Assembly (NCBI GenBank): GCA_963576565.1
Contig: OY755048.1
Location: 7,584,136-7,648,135 of the forward strand
DNA length: 64,000 nt
From: Aspidapion aeneum
Lineage: Eukaryota; Arthropoda; Insecta; Coleoptera; Brentidae
Direction: 5' to 3'
Positions 12,769 to 24,379 of the stretch are shown piece after piece. Below the pieces are notes generated by a model that made no database searches, had not been told where the DNA came from, and saw only the letters and a program-made list of their open reading frames with translations. The number at the start of each line of letters is the position of its first letter. Within the stretch, counting starts at the first letter, position 1. The position numbers were made by a program, and so were the translations under genes.

Positions 12769-13679
12769 AATTATTTACTCTAAATTATATGATATAATGT
12801 TCCACTCGATGGCCCAAATAAATGGGCGTAAAACTCGCCGCAATTTTTTTTTTGGGTGTTCACCTCCAAAGTTTTAAACCACGCGCCGGCGCCGCCACTG
12901 CCTAGAAACTCTAAAATTAGACCAGTTATACTTACAAGGAAAGTGGCAGAAAAATAAATTATAAAACATTGAGCTCTTATAAATTGTAACAAAAATCTGG
13001 AAATTCTTATTATTTTGTACATAGTAGCAACATGCTAAATAAAATATATTACTACTACTACTACTACTATATATACATTATGACAGTTACTTATAATTTA
13101 TACTTTTCAATGAAAATATAAGTCACTCCAGTATAGCACTTAGGTGTTTGGATTACATTTGAAGGAAGTACATAACTTTGGGACTTAACACGGGTTTGCA
13201 CTCAGATTTCTTAGGAATGGTCATATTCCTAGCTTATATGATATAATGGGCTCCATGGATTACATATATATAAGATACTCTGTTTAAAGTTTGAGGGAAC
13301 AATAGTTCGTCCGGCATGTGGGTGAAAATGGAGAGAAACTTCAAATTATATAAATTTTACTTTAAAAAATTTTTGTGGTTTTTTTAAACAAATCTTATTT
13401 AAAAATTTGTGTTTGGTGGAGTCTCTATATACTATACTATACCTCAAAACTTAACATAAGGGCGACGTGCATTTTGACATAAATGATAAACCTCTAGAGA
13501 CGTGTTTAGGTCTTGCTCAGTTCACTCCACGGGCGTATCCAGGGGGTTAAGGGAAGTCAACTTTTTCTCTTTTTACCATACAATGAAATTAAAATAAATG
13601 ATTAATTTGCTACCCGTGGGATCCATAGATAAGTACAGGAAGGATACATTAGTTATACACTCTCGGTTTGAGGTACTGA
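12769..13679. other. No gene seen; short (ACT)n at 13050-13068
   Basis: AT-rich sequence with a small trinucleotide repeat. Short frames on either strand are not supported by any motif. Confidence 0.5.
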
Positions 13680-14145
13680 GGATATTTTTTATTTGTTAAT
13701 ATGTAGCTTAATTTACCGAATGCTGCCCAGACCAATCTTACTCGTCTCTTGATTTTAGCAGTTTGGTTTTCTTTATTTAGTTTAATAATTTGTCCCAGTT
13801 ATGTATTCCTCTACTTGTTCTATTTTCTTTTGGTTTATCTTTTATCTCTGTTTATTATGATTTTAGTTTTAGTGTAGTGCATATTCAAGCCTATATTTTT
13901 AGCTGCTGTCTCCAGTTCTTCCAGCATTTTTATCAGTTCCTTCCTTCTTGTCTGTTATTTAGGCAATACCAGCAGCATATCTTAGGTGGTTTAGGTATTG
14001 TCCGCTTACTTTGATGTCTATTTCTTATCAATCTAAGTTTTTAAAAACATCTTCTAGGGCCGAGTTAAATAGTTGACACCCCTTCTTATGAAAATTGGCT
14101 TGGTTTCTTCGTGGATTTTGATTATTGTTGTTGATTAGCTATATA

Positions 14146-14911
14146 CAGGGTGTTCCTTAAGGGTTTGCGAATATTTAAGGAGGTGATTCTACATTAAAAA
14201 ATAATGATAATTTGTCGTATAAACTATGGTCGAAAAATGCACCGTTATAAAAATACAGGGTGTTAAAGTTTTTTAAAAAAAATTGAAATTTATTAATAAT
14301 TTCGAAATCATTAGGGATATTTTATTTAAATTTGGTACATAACCATAAATGTCTAAGGCGCATATTTTCCAAGAAGAAAATGATTTTTAACTTCGACAGT
14401 GGCGTGCGTACGGGCACTAGCTTTTTTATTTTTTTAGAAAAAAATAGTACGCCACTGGTTTTTTTCAAAAAAGTTTTACTTTTTGAATTATCCACTTAAT
14501 TCTAAAGAAAAAAGGTCTCTTAATTTTTTTCTCTACAGGGCGTCGTTCTTGAGTAAAAAAATAAAAACCGTTGTTCTGCAAAAGCAAAATAATGTGACCA
14601 TTTAAAGAATACAATTGATCAAGTTGCCTTAGAAATATCTCGATTTAATTCAAATTTAGTACGTAATAATAGGCTATTAAGATGCGTTTTTCTCAATAAA
14701 AAAATTATGTTTACCTTCATCAGTGGCGTGCGTACGCGTACTAAATTTTAAATTTTTAAAGAAAAAATAGTACGCCACTGGTTTTTTTTAAAACATTTTT
14801 CTTCTTTCGAATTCCTCGTTTAATCTAAAAGAAAAAAAGTATCTTTAGTTTTTTTTCTACAGGGCGTCGTTTTTGAGTAAAAAAAAACCGTTGTGTTGCC
14901 AAAGAATGTAA
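14146..14911 (+). repeat. Left long inverted repeat of mariner-2 (internally duplicated)
   Basis: Two related blocks with a period near 325 bp: GTACGCCACTGGTTTTTTT at about 14447 and again at about 14771, and ACAGGGCGTCGTT at about 14535 and 14861. Confidence 0.85.
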
Positions 14912-15011
14912 TTTATTTAAGAATAGAATCTAGTTGCCTTGGAAATACTTAAAATATGACACTTATTCAATTGTTTTTATATGTATTTGTCATTTTGTAG
15001 CGTTGTTAGAA

Positions 15012-16060
15012 ATGGCGGAAATGCATTACATGTATGGTCTCGCCGATGGTAATGCAGAGGAAGCCAGACGTCTGTACCACCAGAGGTATCCAAACCGTGT
15101 TTTGCCAGACAGCCGAACCTTTTATATCCATCGGCGTCTAGTTGAAACTGGCAGTGTTAGATGGGGTACAGCTGAAGGTAGACCTCAAATTGTAAGAACA
15201 CCTGAAATTGAGGAAGCGGTATTGCAGGAAGTGGAGGAACATCCTGAAACCAGCACGAGGAAAATCGCCAGAAACCTAAACATTTGCCACCAAATTGTAT
15301 GGAGGATTTTAGTGGATTTTTTATTGTATCCTTACCATATTTTAAGAGTCCAGGCTTTATTGCCAAGAGATTTTCCAGGGCGAGTAACTTTTGCCAGTGG
15401 TATGTCCATAATATTGAACGAAATCCGCAATTCGAAAATTTAATTATGTTTACAGACGAAGCCAATTTTTCAAGAAATGCCATTCAAAATGTACGTAATA
15501 ATCATTTGTGGGCAGAAGAAAATCCTCATGCGGTAAGTCAAACGCATTTTCAGCAACAATTTTCGGTTAACGTGTGGGCAGGCATTATTCATAATTATTT
15601 ATTTGGTCCGTTCTTCTTGCCAGGACGGCTTAACGGGCAATCTTATCTAAACTTTCTACAAGAACAATTGCCCTTATTGTTAGATGATATTCCATAGGCC
15701 ACAAGAAATCAAATGTGGTACATGCACGATGGTGCACCTGCCCATTTCAGCCTTGAAGTTCGTAATCATTTAGATACTGTTTATCCAAATCGTTGGATAG
15801 GCCGTGGTGGAACCCAAGAATGGCCACCAAGGTCCCCCGACCTTAACAGTTTAGACTTTTTCTTGTGGGGACATCTTAAAACCCTGGTCTACACAAATCC
15901 GCCTATTAATACCCTTGAAGAATTAAGAGAAAGAATAGTTCTGTCCTGCGACAGAATAAGAAATACTGCAGGAATATTCCAAAGAATACGCAGTTCTACG
16001 AGAAGGCGGGCAGAAGCATGCATTTTAAGTGGAGGGGGCCATTTTCAGCAATTTTTGTAA
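15012..16060 (+). pseudogene. Mariner-2 transposase, one frameshift and one stop
   Basis: Nearly complete Tc1/mariner (IS630-type) transposase of about 350 residues. I choose ATG 15012 (MAEMHYMYGLADGNAEEARR) because homology-like sequence starts there. An N-terminal helix-turn-helix region (LVETGSVRWGTAEGRP, then TSTRKIARNL) binds the ends. Frame changes near 15397 between GRVTF and CQWYV. The catalytic triad is visible: FTDEANF, MHDGAPAHF and RSPDLNSLDFFLWG. An in-frame TAG lies at about 15696, after LLLDDIP. The second and third Asp are separated by 36 residues, more than the 34 of classical DD34D mariners. Stop at 16058-16060. Only two lesions, so relatively recent. Confidence 0.92.
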
Positions 16061-16227
16061 AAACGTTATTTGTAATATGTATTGTATTAAATTATTGATT
16101 TAAAATTATTCTAATTTTGCAAGCCTTTTTTTGCGTTCCTGTAAAATTTATACAACTGCACATAGCAGGTTTTGGATTGTCAATGACGATATTCAAATGC
16201 ATGATTAATTGCAAAATTGTATTTAAT

Positions 16228-16998
16228 AAATTACATTACTTTCCTTTGGCAAAACAAAGGTTTTTATTTTTTTACTCAAAAACGACGCCCTGTAGAAAAA
16301 AAGAGACTTTTTTTCTTTAGAATTAAGTGCACTATTCAAAAAGTAAAAATGTTTTGAAAAAAACCAGTAGCGTACTATTTTTTCTTTAAAAATTTAAAAT
16401 TTAGTACCCGTACGCACGCCATTGATGAAGCTAAACATTATTTTTTTATTGAGAAAAACGCATCTTAATAGCTTATTATTACGTACTAAATTTGAATTAA
16501 ATCGAGATATTTCTAAGGCAACTTGATCAATTGTATTCTTTAAATGGTCACATTATTTTGCTTTTGCAGAACAACGGTTTTTATTTTTTTACTCAAGAAC
16601 GACGCCCTGTAATGAAAAAAATTAAGAGACCTTTTTTCTTTCGAATTAAGTGAATAATTCAAAAAGTAAAACTTTTTTGAAAAAACCAGTGGCGTACTAT
16701 TTTTTTCTGTAAAAATAAAAAAGCTAGTGCTCGTACGCACGCCACTGTCGAAGTTACCAATCATTTTCTTCTTGGAAAATATGCGCCTTAGATATTTATG
16801 GTTATGTGCCAAATTTGAATAAAATATCCCCAATAATTTCGAAATTATTAATAAATTTCAATTTTTTTTTGAAAACTTTAACACCCTGTATTTTTATAAC
16901 GGTGTATTTTTCGACCATAGTTTATACGACAAATTATCATTATTTTTTAATGTAGAATCACCTCCTTAAATATTCGCAAACCTTTAAGGAACACCCTG
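16228..16998 (-). repeat. Right long inverted repeat of mariner-2
   Basis: Mirror of the left arm, also with two sub-blocks (GACGCCCTGTA at about 16285 and 16602; CGTACGCACGCCA at about 16410 and 16731). Confidence 0.85.
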
Positions 16999-17800
16999 TA
17001 TATTAGCTACTAGGTCTGATTAATGTGCTCTATTCGGCTATTAATTAAAGATACTTTTACTACCTAGTGCTCGATGCTATCGAAAGCTTCTTCGAAGTCT
17101 ATAAACGCAATATTCTGAAGCCTGCTTGTTCTTTTGATTGGTATTTGTCAAATTTTGTTGTTAGTCTAGCTGTTAATATTTTCGTGAAAAGCTAATAAAT
17201 TACATTGAGGAGTGTTATAAGTCGATAGTTTTTTAGCTCTGTTCTATCGCCTTTCTTGTGTGGAATAATGGTTATGGATTCTTTCCAATTGTTTGGGATT
17301 ATTTTTTCTTTTAGCATTTTATTCAGGAGAGTATGGAGGGTATTCCCTACAACTTTACCACCGTACTTGAGCATTTCTACCTTTACTCCGTATTCTCCCA
17401 ATTATTTGTTATTTTCTTGAATGCTCTCTTTATTTCGGCTTTGCTTATTTCAGGTTGTAGCTCTGAGTTTATGTTCTTTATTTTTGTTTGGAGTTTCTTC
17501 ATGGTTTCTCACGATGGTTTCCTTTTTGTTTGGTATAGTTCTCTATAGAATAGTTGTGTGATATTCATGAATATCCTCTTTAACTTTAGATTCTATGCCG
17601 TTTATATCCTTTATTTTAATTATTTCATCTCTACCTTGACATTTCATGTTTCTGTAACTCTCTCAACTTTTATTTTTTGGCTCTTTTTTATTTTCTTTTA
17701 TCATTTTTCTTATAGTTTTATTTATTTCTGTGTATTCTATAGATTTTTCTTCCTTCTTTCTCGAGGTTCCGGCGTTATCTTTATTACCGTTTAATCACGG

Positions 17801-18589
17801 ATCATTTGTTAGGTGATCCGTGGTTTAATCTGGGCCTTGAAGCTTCTGTGAGTATGATTGACACAACCCACCAAGGGTTGTAATTGCACTTGCATGCCTT
17901 CTCTTTTGGGCTGGATACGCCCTTGATTCACTCACTGTTGCGTGTTCGCGTATCTGTCGATATTTCAAGATGATATCTAGTTAACATGTAAATTTTAATA
18001 CGGTATCGACGCGACGCGACGCTGCGGGTCTTTTAGCTGTAGATTAAGCCCCAAAACAATCAAGGCCGGAAACTTAGGAAAATGCCCTCCTTGCTTATCC
18101 AAACTTTGATGGAGTTTCTGCGACAGAAACAAATAGTAATGAGCTTGTTTAAGGTATCTGATATTTTTTTATGAATTTTTAAATTTGTGTATTATTTTGT
18201 TGAGTATAGATGACATAAATTTGTAAGACAACATATAAAAAAAAATTGTTTTGAAACAAACGTTAATTAAATGGTTTTTTTTTGTATTTACAATTCGTTA
18301 TTTTTTAAATAATTTTGTTTTAATTTATAAAACACATTGTGTTTATTGTATTATGATCTAGTCAATAAGACTAATTAGCAATTTTGTTTTAACTTAATTA
18401 ACTAGAAAACTTAAATTTAAACTTAGGGTTCACACATTAGTTCTCCCTGTTTTGTTTCAACTGTAAGTAACAATGTTGCTTTTTGTTTAGTTTACTAGTT
18501 CAAACGACTTTTTAGTCTTCGAACTAGCATGGTATTGTCTAAAAGCTTCCACACTCACAGGTCGAAGGAGTCTATCTTCATGTAAAAGC
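17801..18589. other. No recognised gene; small hairpin at start
   Basis: ACGGATCA/TGATCCGT form an 8-bp stem at about 17797-17821. GC-richer sequence to about 18050 could be the leader of LINE-A but is not demonstrable. The rest is AT-rich. Confidence 0.4.
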
Positions 18590-19620
18590 CATACTTTCTT
18601 ATAGTCTGCTCTGCTCAGTTTCGATTTTTAAGCCCCGATAAATGTGAATATTTCGACCATACCAAGGTGCATTCACAATGTTTCTTAATACTTTATTTAG
18701 TACAACCCTATAGATGAATACCATATGTCCATACTGGTTGTTCCAATTAGCCAGTTCATTTTTCTATACCGTGTATCAGGTTCTTCTCTTTTTTAATTTT
18801 TAATGTGTGCTTTCCAGCGCAATTTGGCATCAAGTCTGATACCGAGATGTTTTGCCTGATTTGAGCATGGTACAGTCGGGGACTTTTTAAATTGCCGCTG
18901 TATTTTTTTCAATCAAAATTAATCATTTAAATAAATCAAAAAACTTGAATTTTTAAACATATATGTGTACAGACAGAAGTGAGGTTCACAATTTTTTTGT
19001 TTTGGTTCAAACTTCTTTCCCGACTTTCAAATAGGAATATTTTTTATTTTTAAGGGCGGCAATTTAAAAAGTCCCCGACTGTACAAGAATGTTGTTACTT
19101 GTGATTTGTATATGCTTTACATTTTTGTTGTAAAATCAACATGAATTGATTTGTTTTCATTTAATTTGATTCGTCATTTTGTGATCCAATTGCGAACTTA
19201 GCAGACTGCTTCCTAAAGTGAATACCGTGAATAAACCAGTATCATCGGCAAATATTGGTAAGTGATATCGCAAGTGAATAATAAGTATAAAAAAGGGCCT
19301 AGTACGCTACCCTGGGGCACGCCTGCTTAAATTGCACAGATTGGATATGTATGATTCCAAAATATCACAATATTGTTTTGGCGAAAAAAATAGTTTAAAA
19401 TTAAGGGTTTTATGTCACACTTTGTTAAATAATGCTTGTGCTACATCTAGAAAGCCTGCAGAGCTTTTTCCTTCTGTGTAGGTAGGTACTTGGTCTATCG
19501 TGGAATGCTTGTCTCGAAACCCAAATTAATGAGATGGAATAATTTCTTGTCTTTCTATGGTTGGTTTCTATATTATTAGAAAGTTTAACAAAACGTTTTT
19601 CTTTGTCTATTGCACTCTTT
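18590..19620 (-). pseudogene. Jockey-like LINE reverse transcriptase remnant (LINE-B)
   Basis: Minus-strand non-LTR retrotransposon fragment in several frames. In coding order: a stretch reading like FGFRDKHSTIDQV near 19500; LDVAQALFNKVWHKTL near 19430; AGVPQGSVLGPFLYLLFT near 19300 (RT motif B region); FADDTGLFTV near 19240 (catalytic Asp pair); AKHLGIRLDAKLRWKAHI near 18830; and NKVLRNIVNAPWYGRNIHI near 18690. These motifs and their order are those of Jockey/CR1-type elements. Frameshifts occur between almost every block, so it is old. A 209-bp MITE (18873-19081) interrupts it. Confidence 0.8.
18873..19081. mobile_element. 209-bp TA-flanked MITE inside LINE-B
   Basis: Perfect terminal inverted repeats CAGTCGGGGACTTTTTAAAT and its complement, bordered by TA. 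A diverged second copy forms the outer element at 61962-62752, where the centre (TTTGGTTYAAAC region) also matches. Confidence 0.9.
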
Positions 19621-20332
19621 TTCTTTAAATCAATTCAAACCAAACCAAATGTATAATCTGTAAATATGCTCTTCGTTTTTCTTTTTTCTAGCTTCCATAT
19701 CATTGCGGTCGGAAATGTTAAAAGTAAATACAAGAAGTCCTTTATAAAACAACTGTCCCCCCAAGCAACGTTTAACACCGTCTTTATAAATTATTCCCTC
19801 CGATTTAAAGCCCCCGCGGGTTATTTGCCAAAAAGACGAGAGCTCTCTCGCGTCAAGCCGCACGCCTACCTATATTACATTACATTCGATAAGCACACTG
19901 AGTCTCTCGTTGGAGGGCATTTTTCACAAATATAATTTATAATGCTGAGACAATTATTTTACTTACTTACTGTTTGGGTACAGTATACCGGGGGCCAAAA
20001 ACCCAGGAACTAGGTGATCAGGTCTTTGATTAAAAATATTTTTTGTTTTGGCAGACAGAATCAAATGACTCTTCAAAAAGGTTTGGTTATTCTTATGTTC
20101 CGAAAACTTTTTAGAATGTTTTTGAAGTCTAAAATAGCCCTATATTTGCCTCGTAGAATAAGGTTTTGACTTCATTCATTTCCTAATAAAATAAGTTTTA
20201 CTGAACCGATTTGAATAAAATAAAAATTATCATGGTGCAGATCAATAACTCTTTAATGATACCAATTTAAATTTGTCGTCATCTTAAAATCCAAGAATAG
20301 GAAATAATCAAACTTGGCCCTTCAAAGCAATA
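19621..20332. other. No recognised gene
   Basis: Opposed frames of 77-89 codons overlap each other at 19630-19935 without recognisable motifs. Otherwise AT-rich. Confidence 0.45.
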
Positions 20333-20597
20333 CAGCCAGGCAGTAATAGTGGCAGGCAGTATTTAGACAGCTTCACATTATTAGAACAGCTGTCTTCGTT
20401 CAAAATGAGGCCTTTGTGTATTATAAGAACCGGAATTAATACCTCCACCTTTATTATGGAAAATAAACAACTGGATTTATAAATTCGAATTTGGAATGTC
20501 AATTTTGAAAGATTAACTGTCAATTTTTAAAGATCAACTGTCAGTTTTTAATTAAAAACTGTCAGAATACTGTCCGGTACTACTACTGCCTGGCTTT
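20333..20597. mobile_element. GCCAGGC-ended MITE, copy 1
   Basis: Short non-coding element with inverted ends GCCAGGCAGTAATAGTGGCA and the mirrored ACTACTGCCTGGC. Internal motifs include CAGCTGTCTTCGTTCAAAAT and AAAGATCAACTGTCAGTTTT, shared with the other copies. Confidence 0.75.
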
Positions 20598-20633
20598 ATT
20601 GCAATAAGTCTTTATTAGGAACTTGCCAGAATA

Positions 20634-21330
20634 AATAAATAAAGCCAGGCTGTAATAGTGCCAGGCAATATTTAGACAGCTTCACATTGAAAACTGTCCG
20701 TTGATCTTTTAAAATTGACCTACCTGAAAAAAACCTAAAATGGCTTTTGGATCCTTTTATGGGATCGCGGGTTAAAGAATAGACCGGTTCGAAAATAGGA
20801 AAAATAATTTCCGCGGTGAACCTTCAAGCTAGTAAAATATTGGCCTACCTTATGTGCTGAAGTCGTAAAACGAACTAGGAAGAACCCAGGGCAATCTCCC
20901 TCGCTCTTGAGATTTTCTCCATAGTATCAGAGTGGAAGAAACACACGCGACTATGCGCGAAAACTGCGGCCAATAGAGGCACCCAAAGGTTCACATACAT
21001 AGAAGTATATTATAATAAAGCGAAAAAATGTAATATTAATTAATTTTAATTATAACTAATTACCGAATCGGCAAAAAACATAAAAGGTAAAATTCTATCA
21101 TTTATCCCTAGATAAGGAATAATTTTATTAAATTTATCCAAAATCCAACACTACCAAAGTCGAATTTAAAACTAAATCGTTTATTTTCCACTAATAAAGG
21201 AGGGCAGTATGTATTTTGCTTCATATAGTAAACAAAGGCCGTATATTAAAGGATCACAGCTGATTTTATTTTTTATCACAGCTGTGAAGGTGTCAAAATA
21301 CTGCTGGGCACTAATACAGCCTGACTCAGG
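20634..21330. mobile_element. GCCAGGC-ended MITE, copy 2, with inserted or diverged centre
   Basis: Left end AAAGCCAGGCTGTAATAGTG, right end CACTAATACAGCCTGACTC. The roughly 500-bp middle (20720-21240) does not match the other copies and holds nothing recognisable. Confidence 0.55.
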
Positions 21331-21336
21331 TCCATA

Positions 21337-21621
21337 TTAGGGACCTATTGCAATAAAGCCAGGCACAAATTGTGCCGGGCACTATATTGACAGTTTCACA
21401 TTATAAGAACAGCTGTCTTCTTTCAAAATAAGGCCATTGTGTATTATAAGAGCCGGAATTAATAGTGACGCCACAATTAATGGAAAATAAACGACTGGAT
21501 TTCTAAATTCGACTTTGGTATGTCAATTTTGAAAGATCAACTGTCAGTTTTTAATGCGAAACTGTCAATATAGTGCCCGACACAATTTGTGCCTGGCACT
21601 ATTGCAATAGGTCCCTAATAT
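21337..21621. mobile_element. GCCAGGC-ended MITE, copy 3
   Basis: Inverted ends of about 57 bp beginning ATTAGGGACCTATTGCAATA on both sides, and a centre matching copies 1 and 4 (AAAATAAGGCCATTGTGTAT, GTATGTCAATTTTGAAAGAT). Confidence 0.8.
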
Positions 21622-21689
21622 CTCGAAAACTACTCCTAAAGCTACTAAACTCGTTGTGTATGCCGAACCTAGATCATTAACAGAAATTT

Positions 21690-22212
21690 TATAAAGTGTC
21701 GACTAATTTCTTGCAACACAAGAAGAAGCAATCCTTTGTAGGGTCATTTTCTATTAAGTCCGATATCTTCGATTTTCGATAAAAAATTTTATCGGTTCAC
21801 TAAAAATTTATTTATGAGGACAAAAAGACAAAATTGAGAAGGCAAGTAAAACAAGGGTTGAAAATTAAATAATTATTGGGGAACTTCTAAATACCAATGA
21901 TTCTTCATGGCAAAAAATAGCTTTTGTAAACATTCCAAAAAATTTCCGGAGCATAAAATTTTTTTTGAAACAACTGAACCTTATTGTGCGTGGCAGAAAT
22001 AGGGATTTTTTTAGAAAAAGTTTCTGGAACATAAGGGTAAGCGAGTCTTTTAAAGGGTTAAGTTTGATTCTGGGTGCCATGTTGGAATTTAAGATGTTGA
22101 ACCAAAAAATATCTTTGCTTAAAAGCTTGATCGATTCTCTGCATACTGCAGTTTGTTCCATTAAAATAGTTCGAAAATTATAATGAAAAACGTTTTTGTT
22201 GGCCCACCCGGT
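21690..22212. mobile_element. Fragment of a GGCCCACCCGGT-ended element
   Basis: Shares its right half with 53935-54100, including CTTATTGTGCGTGGCA, AGATGTTGAACC-type sequence, TCGAAAATTATAATGAAAAA and the terminal GGCCCACCCGGT. The left end is not clear. Overlapping short frames on both strands are not genes. Confidence 0.55.
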
Positions 22213-22232
22213 TTGGTGTTATATTGTGAACC

Positions 22233-24036
22233 CAGCGGTGTAGCGTGGGGGGGCGCGGGGGGATCATCGCCCCCCCCGCCTCGAGGATCCTGGCGCCCCA
22301 TGGGCACTCTAAGCTTTATTAAGTAGCAAAAACTAAAAATTGGTACAACCGTAAAAAATAATACCTTGAGCAACTTAGTATTTAGTTAAGCAATATTACG
22401 CATATCTTTTCAGGCAGTGTGGAAATTATATAATTTTGCCGGCGCCCCCGTTCGTAAAATCGGAAGACCTTTTTGCTTGCTACGAGAAAAATAAAGTTTG
22501 CCGTTCAAAGCCCAAAGCATCATGCATCGCGGTAACAAAGACTAAACCAAACAAACTCAGTGCACCTGTAATTCTTGATATTAGATAACACAGTCCCGTA
22601 ACACCTACCTAGAGCGCCAAGCGCCCCAAATGAAGAATTAAAAATAAATTAGCCCCAAAAATTTTCGCTTGTAATTTGCCTTGGTTCTTACCAACAAATT
22701 TTTTCTGGCGCCATTTTTTCCAAAAAAGATAATGTTTCTAAAATTTTCGTCTGCGACGGCCTTTTTTTTTAAATCTACATTTTCTATTGCGGTGCCATTT
22801 TTGTTCAGATACTTAATTTTTTTTTAAATTTTCGCCTGCGGCGCAATTTATTCAAATTGTTTCTGTGTTGATTTATTTTTTTTTAATTTTCGCTTACAAC
22901 GCAATTTTTTTAAATTTTTTAGTGGTTTTTTTAGTTTAGCCGTTTTTTTCCGCAAAGTATTATTTTTAATTTTCGTGGAGTAAGAGTTTAGGTAAGGGGG
23001 CGCCAAATTTATTGTTTGCCTACACAAAAATACCTAGCTACGGAACTAACTAACTGCAGCGCTTAAATACCATTGAAACTAACTTTTTTATTTGGTCCGA
23101 AAATTTTGGCGCCTTATTTTGTTCAATAATTTTAGTTTTCTAAAATGTTTGTTTTCGTTCTTATTAAAAATTTTCTTCTTTGACACCATTTTTTCCAAAA
23201 AGTACTTGAGTTTGCAAAAATTTTCGCCTGCGGCGCAATTTATTTGCATCTGAACTAGCATATAAGTCCACTACCAACTGATAAATATCAATTTTAGATT
23301 TGCGTAACGTTTTAATTATAGAAAAAAAATAGCGAGGACAGAGCTCACACTTACCAGTCTTGTAATGTCCATATGCTGAGTCGAACAAACTGCGGGTTGG
23401 GTTTAGAGAACGTTTTGGCACTTTTTAGACGGAGTTTTCTTAGAATGTTGAAGTTTTATTTTCACTCCGCGCGCGGTTAGCTTGACATTCTTTTCTCAAG
23501 TTCAGTTTCATGCGCACTTTCTTGCGCCGTTTTTTACGTTGCATTTCTTCGCCACCAGAGGGCTCTTCCTGTGCTCGCTCTAGTCCTTTCATTGGATACA
23601 CGAGAAATTTAAATAAAAGTCGCGGCGCGGGAAATAAAGGTTTCTTATATTATTAGGCGTAATTTTATAGTTATAATTTAAATAATAAAACGAAATAAAA
23701 TAAACAAAAAATTCTAACTTATTTAGCTAATAAATTGAGGATGAAATCCGAACAGCATCTATATCTACAAAAAAATTTCTTCGGTTCGATTTTTTCCAAA
23801 AAGTACCAGGTGTAAAGTGTTTTTGTTTTTTTTTCCAAATAACAAAATATTAACCCGCTAGGGTATCGGTAGCGTGCCATTTAAATTCGACACCATATTA
23901 ATATAAGCAATTTAATTAATAATAATAAAAAAAGTAGGAAGCTATTTTAATTTGATACTTATTTCTACGTAAAAAAAAATTGGCGCCCTTTTAATCATCT
24001 GCCCCCTCCGGCCCTTTGAACCATGCTACGCCGCTG
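22233..24036. mobile_element. hAT-like element, no intact transposase
   Basis: Imperfect 16-bp ends CAGCGGTGTAGCGTGG and CAGCGGCGTAGCATGG (mirrored), flanked by 8-bp sequences TGTGAACC (22225-22232) and TATGAACC (24037-24044) that match at 7 of 8. CAG-GG-GTAGC ends with 8-bp duplications are the hAT signature. The inside is rich in GGCGCC and TTTTCGCCTGCGGCGC motifs repeated at about 22830, 22995 and 23220. I see no transposase motif. Confidence 0.7.
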
Positions 24037-24070
24037 TATGAACCTAGAAGTTCGGCTAGCGGATATAGCT

Positions 24071-24107
24071 GTCGGTAATCTACACTGTTACAGTGTAGAT
24101 TACCGAC
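24071..24107. repeat. Perfect 17-bp hairpin with 3-nt loop
   Basis: GTCGGTAATCTACACTG, then TTA, then the exact reverse complement. It lies 35 bp beyond the hAT-like element. Confidence 0.97.
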
Positions 24108-24379
24108 ACTGTGCCACAGTCTACACTGATGATGTCTTACATTTTAGGACATCTGAGGGCACGGCAGTGCCTCGCCAAGTTCGCGCGCCGTAACCATCTT
24201 TTCTTGAAACATTTCAGCCGATATTTGACCTACCTAAAACTTTACTTCGGAATGAGCTACGAATCTCAAACTTTACACAGTCGTAGATCTCCATGGAGTT
24301 AACAACCCCTCCAAGTTTCATGAAATTCCATAAAGTATTAAAGTAGTTACGAAATTGCAAAAAACGTCGAAATTGCCAC

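Larger units (their letters stand above)
14146..16998 (+). mobile_element. Mariner-2: Tc1/mariner-type transposon with ~770-bp inverted repeats
   Basis: Starts CAGGGTGTTCCTTAAGG at 14146 and ends with the reverse complement at 16998, with TA on both sides. The arms extend to about 14911 on the left and from about 16228 on the right, far longer than the usual mariner termini. Within each arm a block of about 325 bp is repeated in tandem, marked by CAGTGGCGTGCGTACG and by ACAGGGCGTCGTT, each seen twice per arm. The element sits inside LINE-A and carries one transposase gene between its arms. Confidence 0.9.
13680..17800 (-). pseudogene. LINE reverse transcriptase remnant (LINE-A), split by mariner-2
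   Basis: Minus-strand non-LTR retrotransposon, read from high to low coordinates. Before the interruption, 17800-16999 holds a decayed linker region, then VEMLKYGG, IIPNNWKESITIIPHKKGD, LKNYRLITLLNVIYKL, YQSKEQAGF and FIDFEEAFDSIEH-like codons near 17090. After the interruption, 14145-13680 resumes with a region resembling KELIKMLEELETAAKNIGLN (thumb) and RRVRLVWAAFGKLSYIL. Several stops and frameshifts lie between. It resembles the endonuclease/RT type commonly found in insects. No intact catalytic block remains across the junction. Confidence 0.75.

Noticed and set aside
13520..13640. Possible hAT end (GGGCGTATCCAGGGGG)
   Set aside because: No matching right end or 8-bp duplication could be found nearby.
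17333..17794. Plus-strand frames rich in Phe and Tyr
   Set aside because: Antisense of LINE-A coding sequence; hydrophobic composition follows from the A-rich sense strand.
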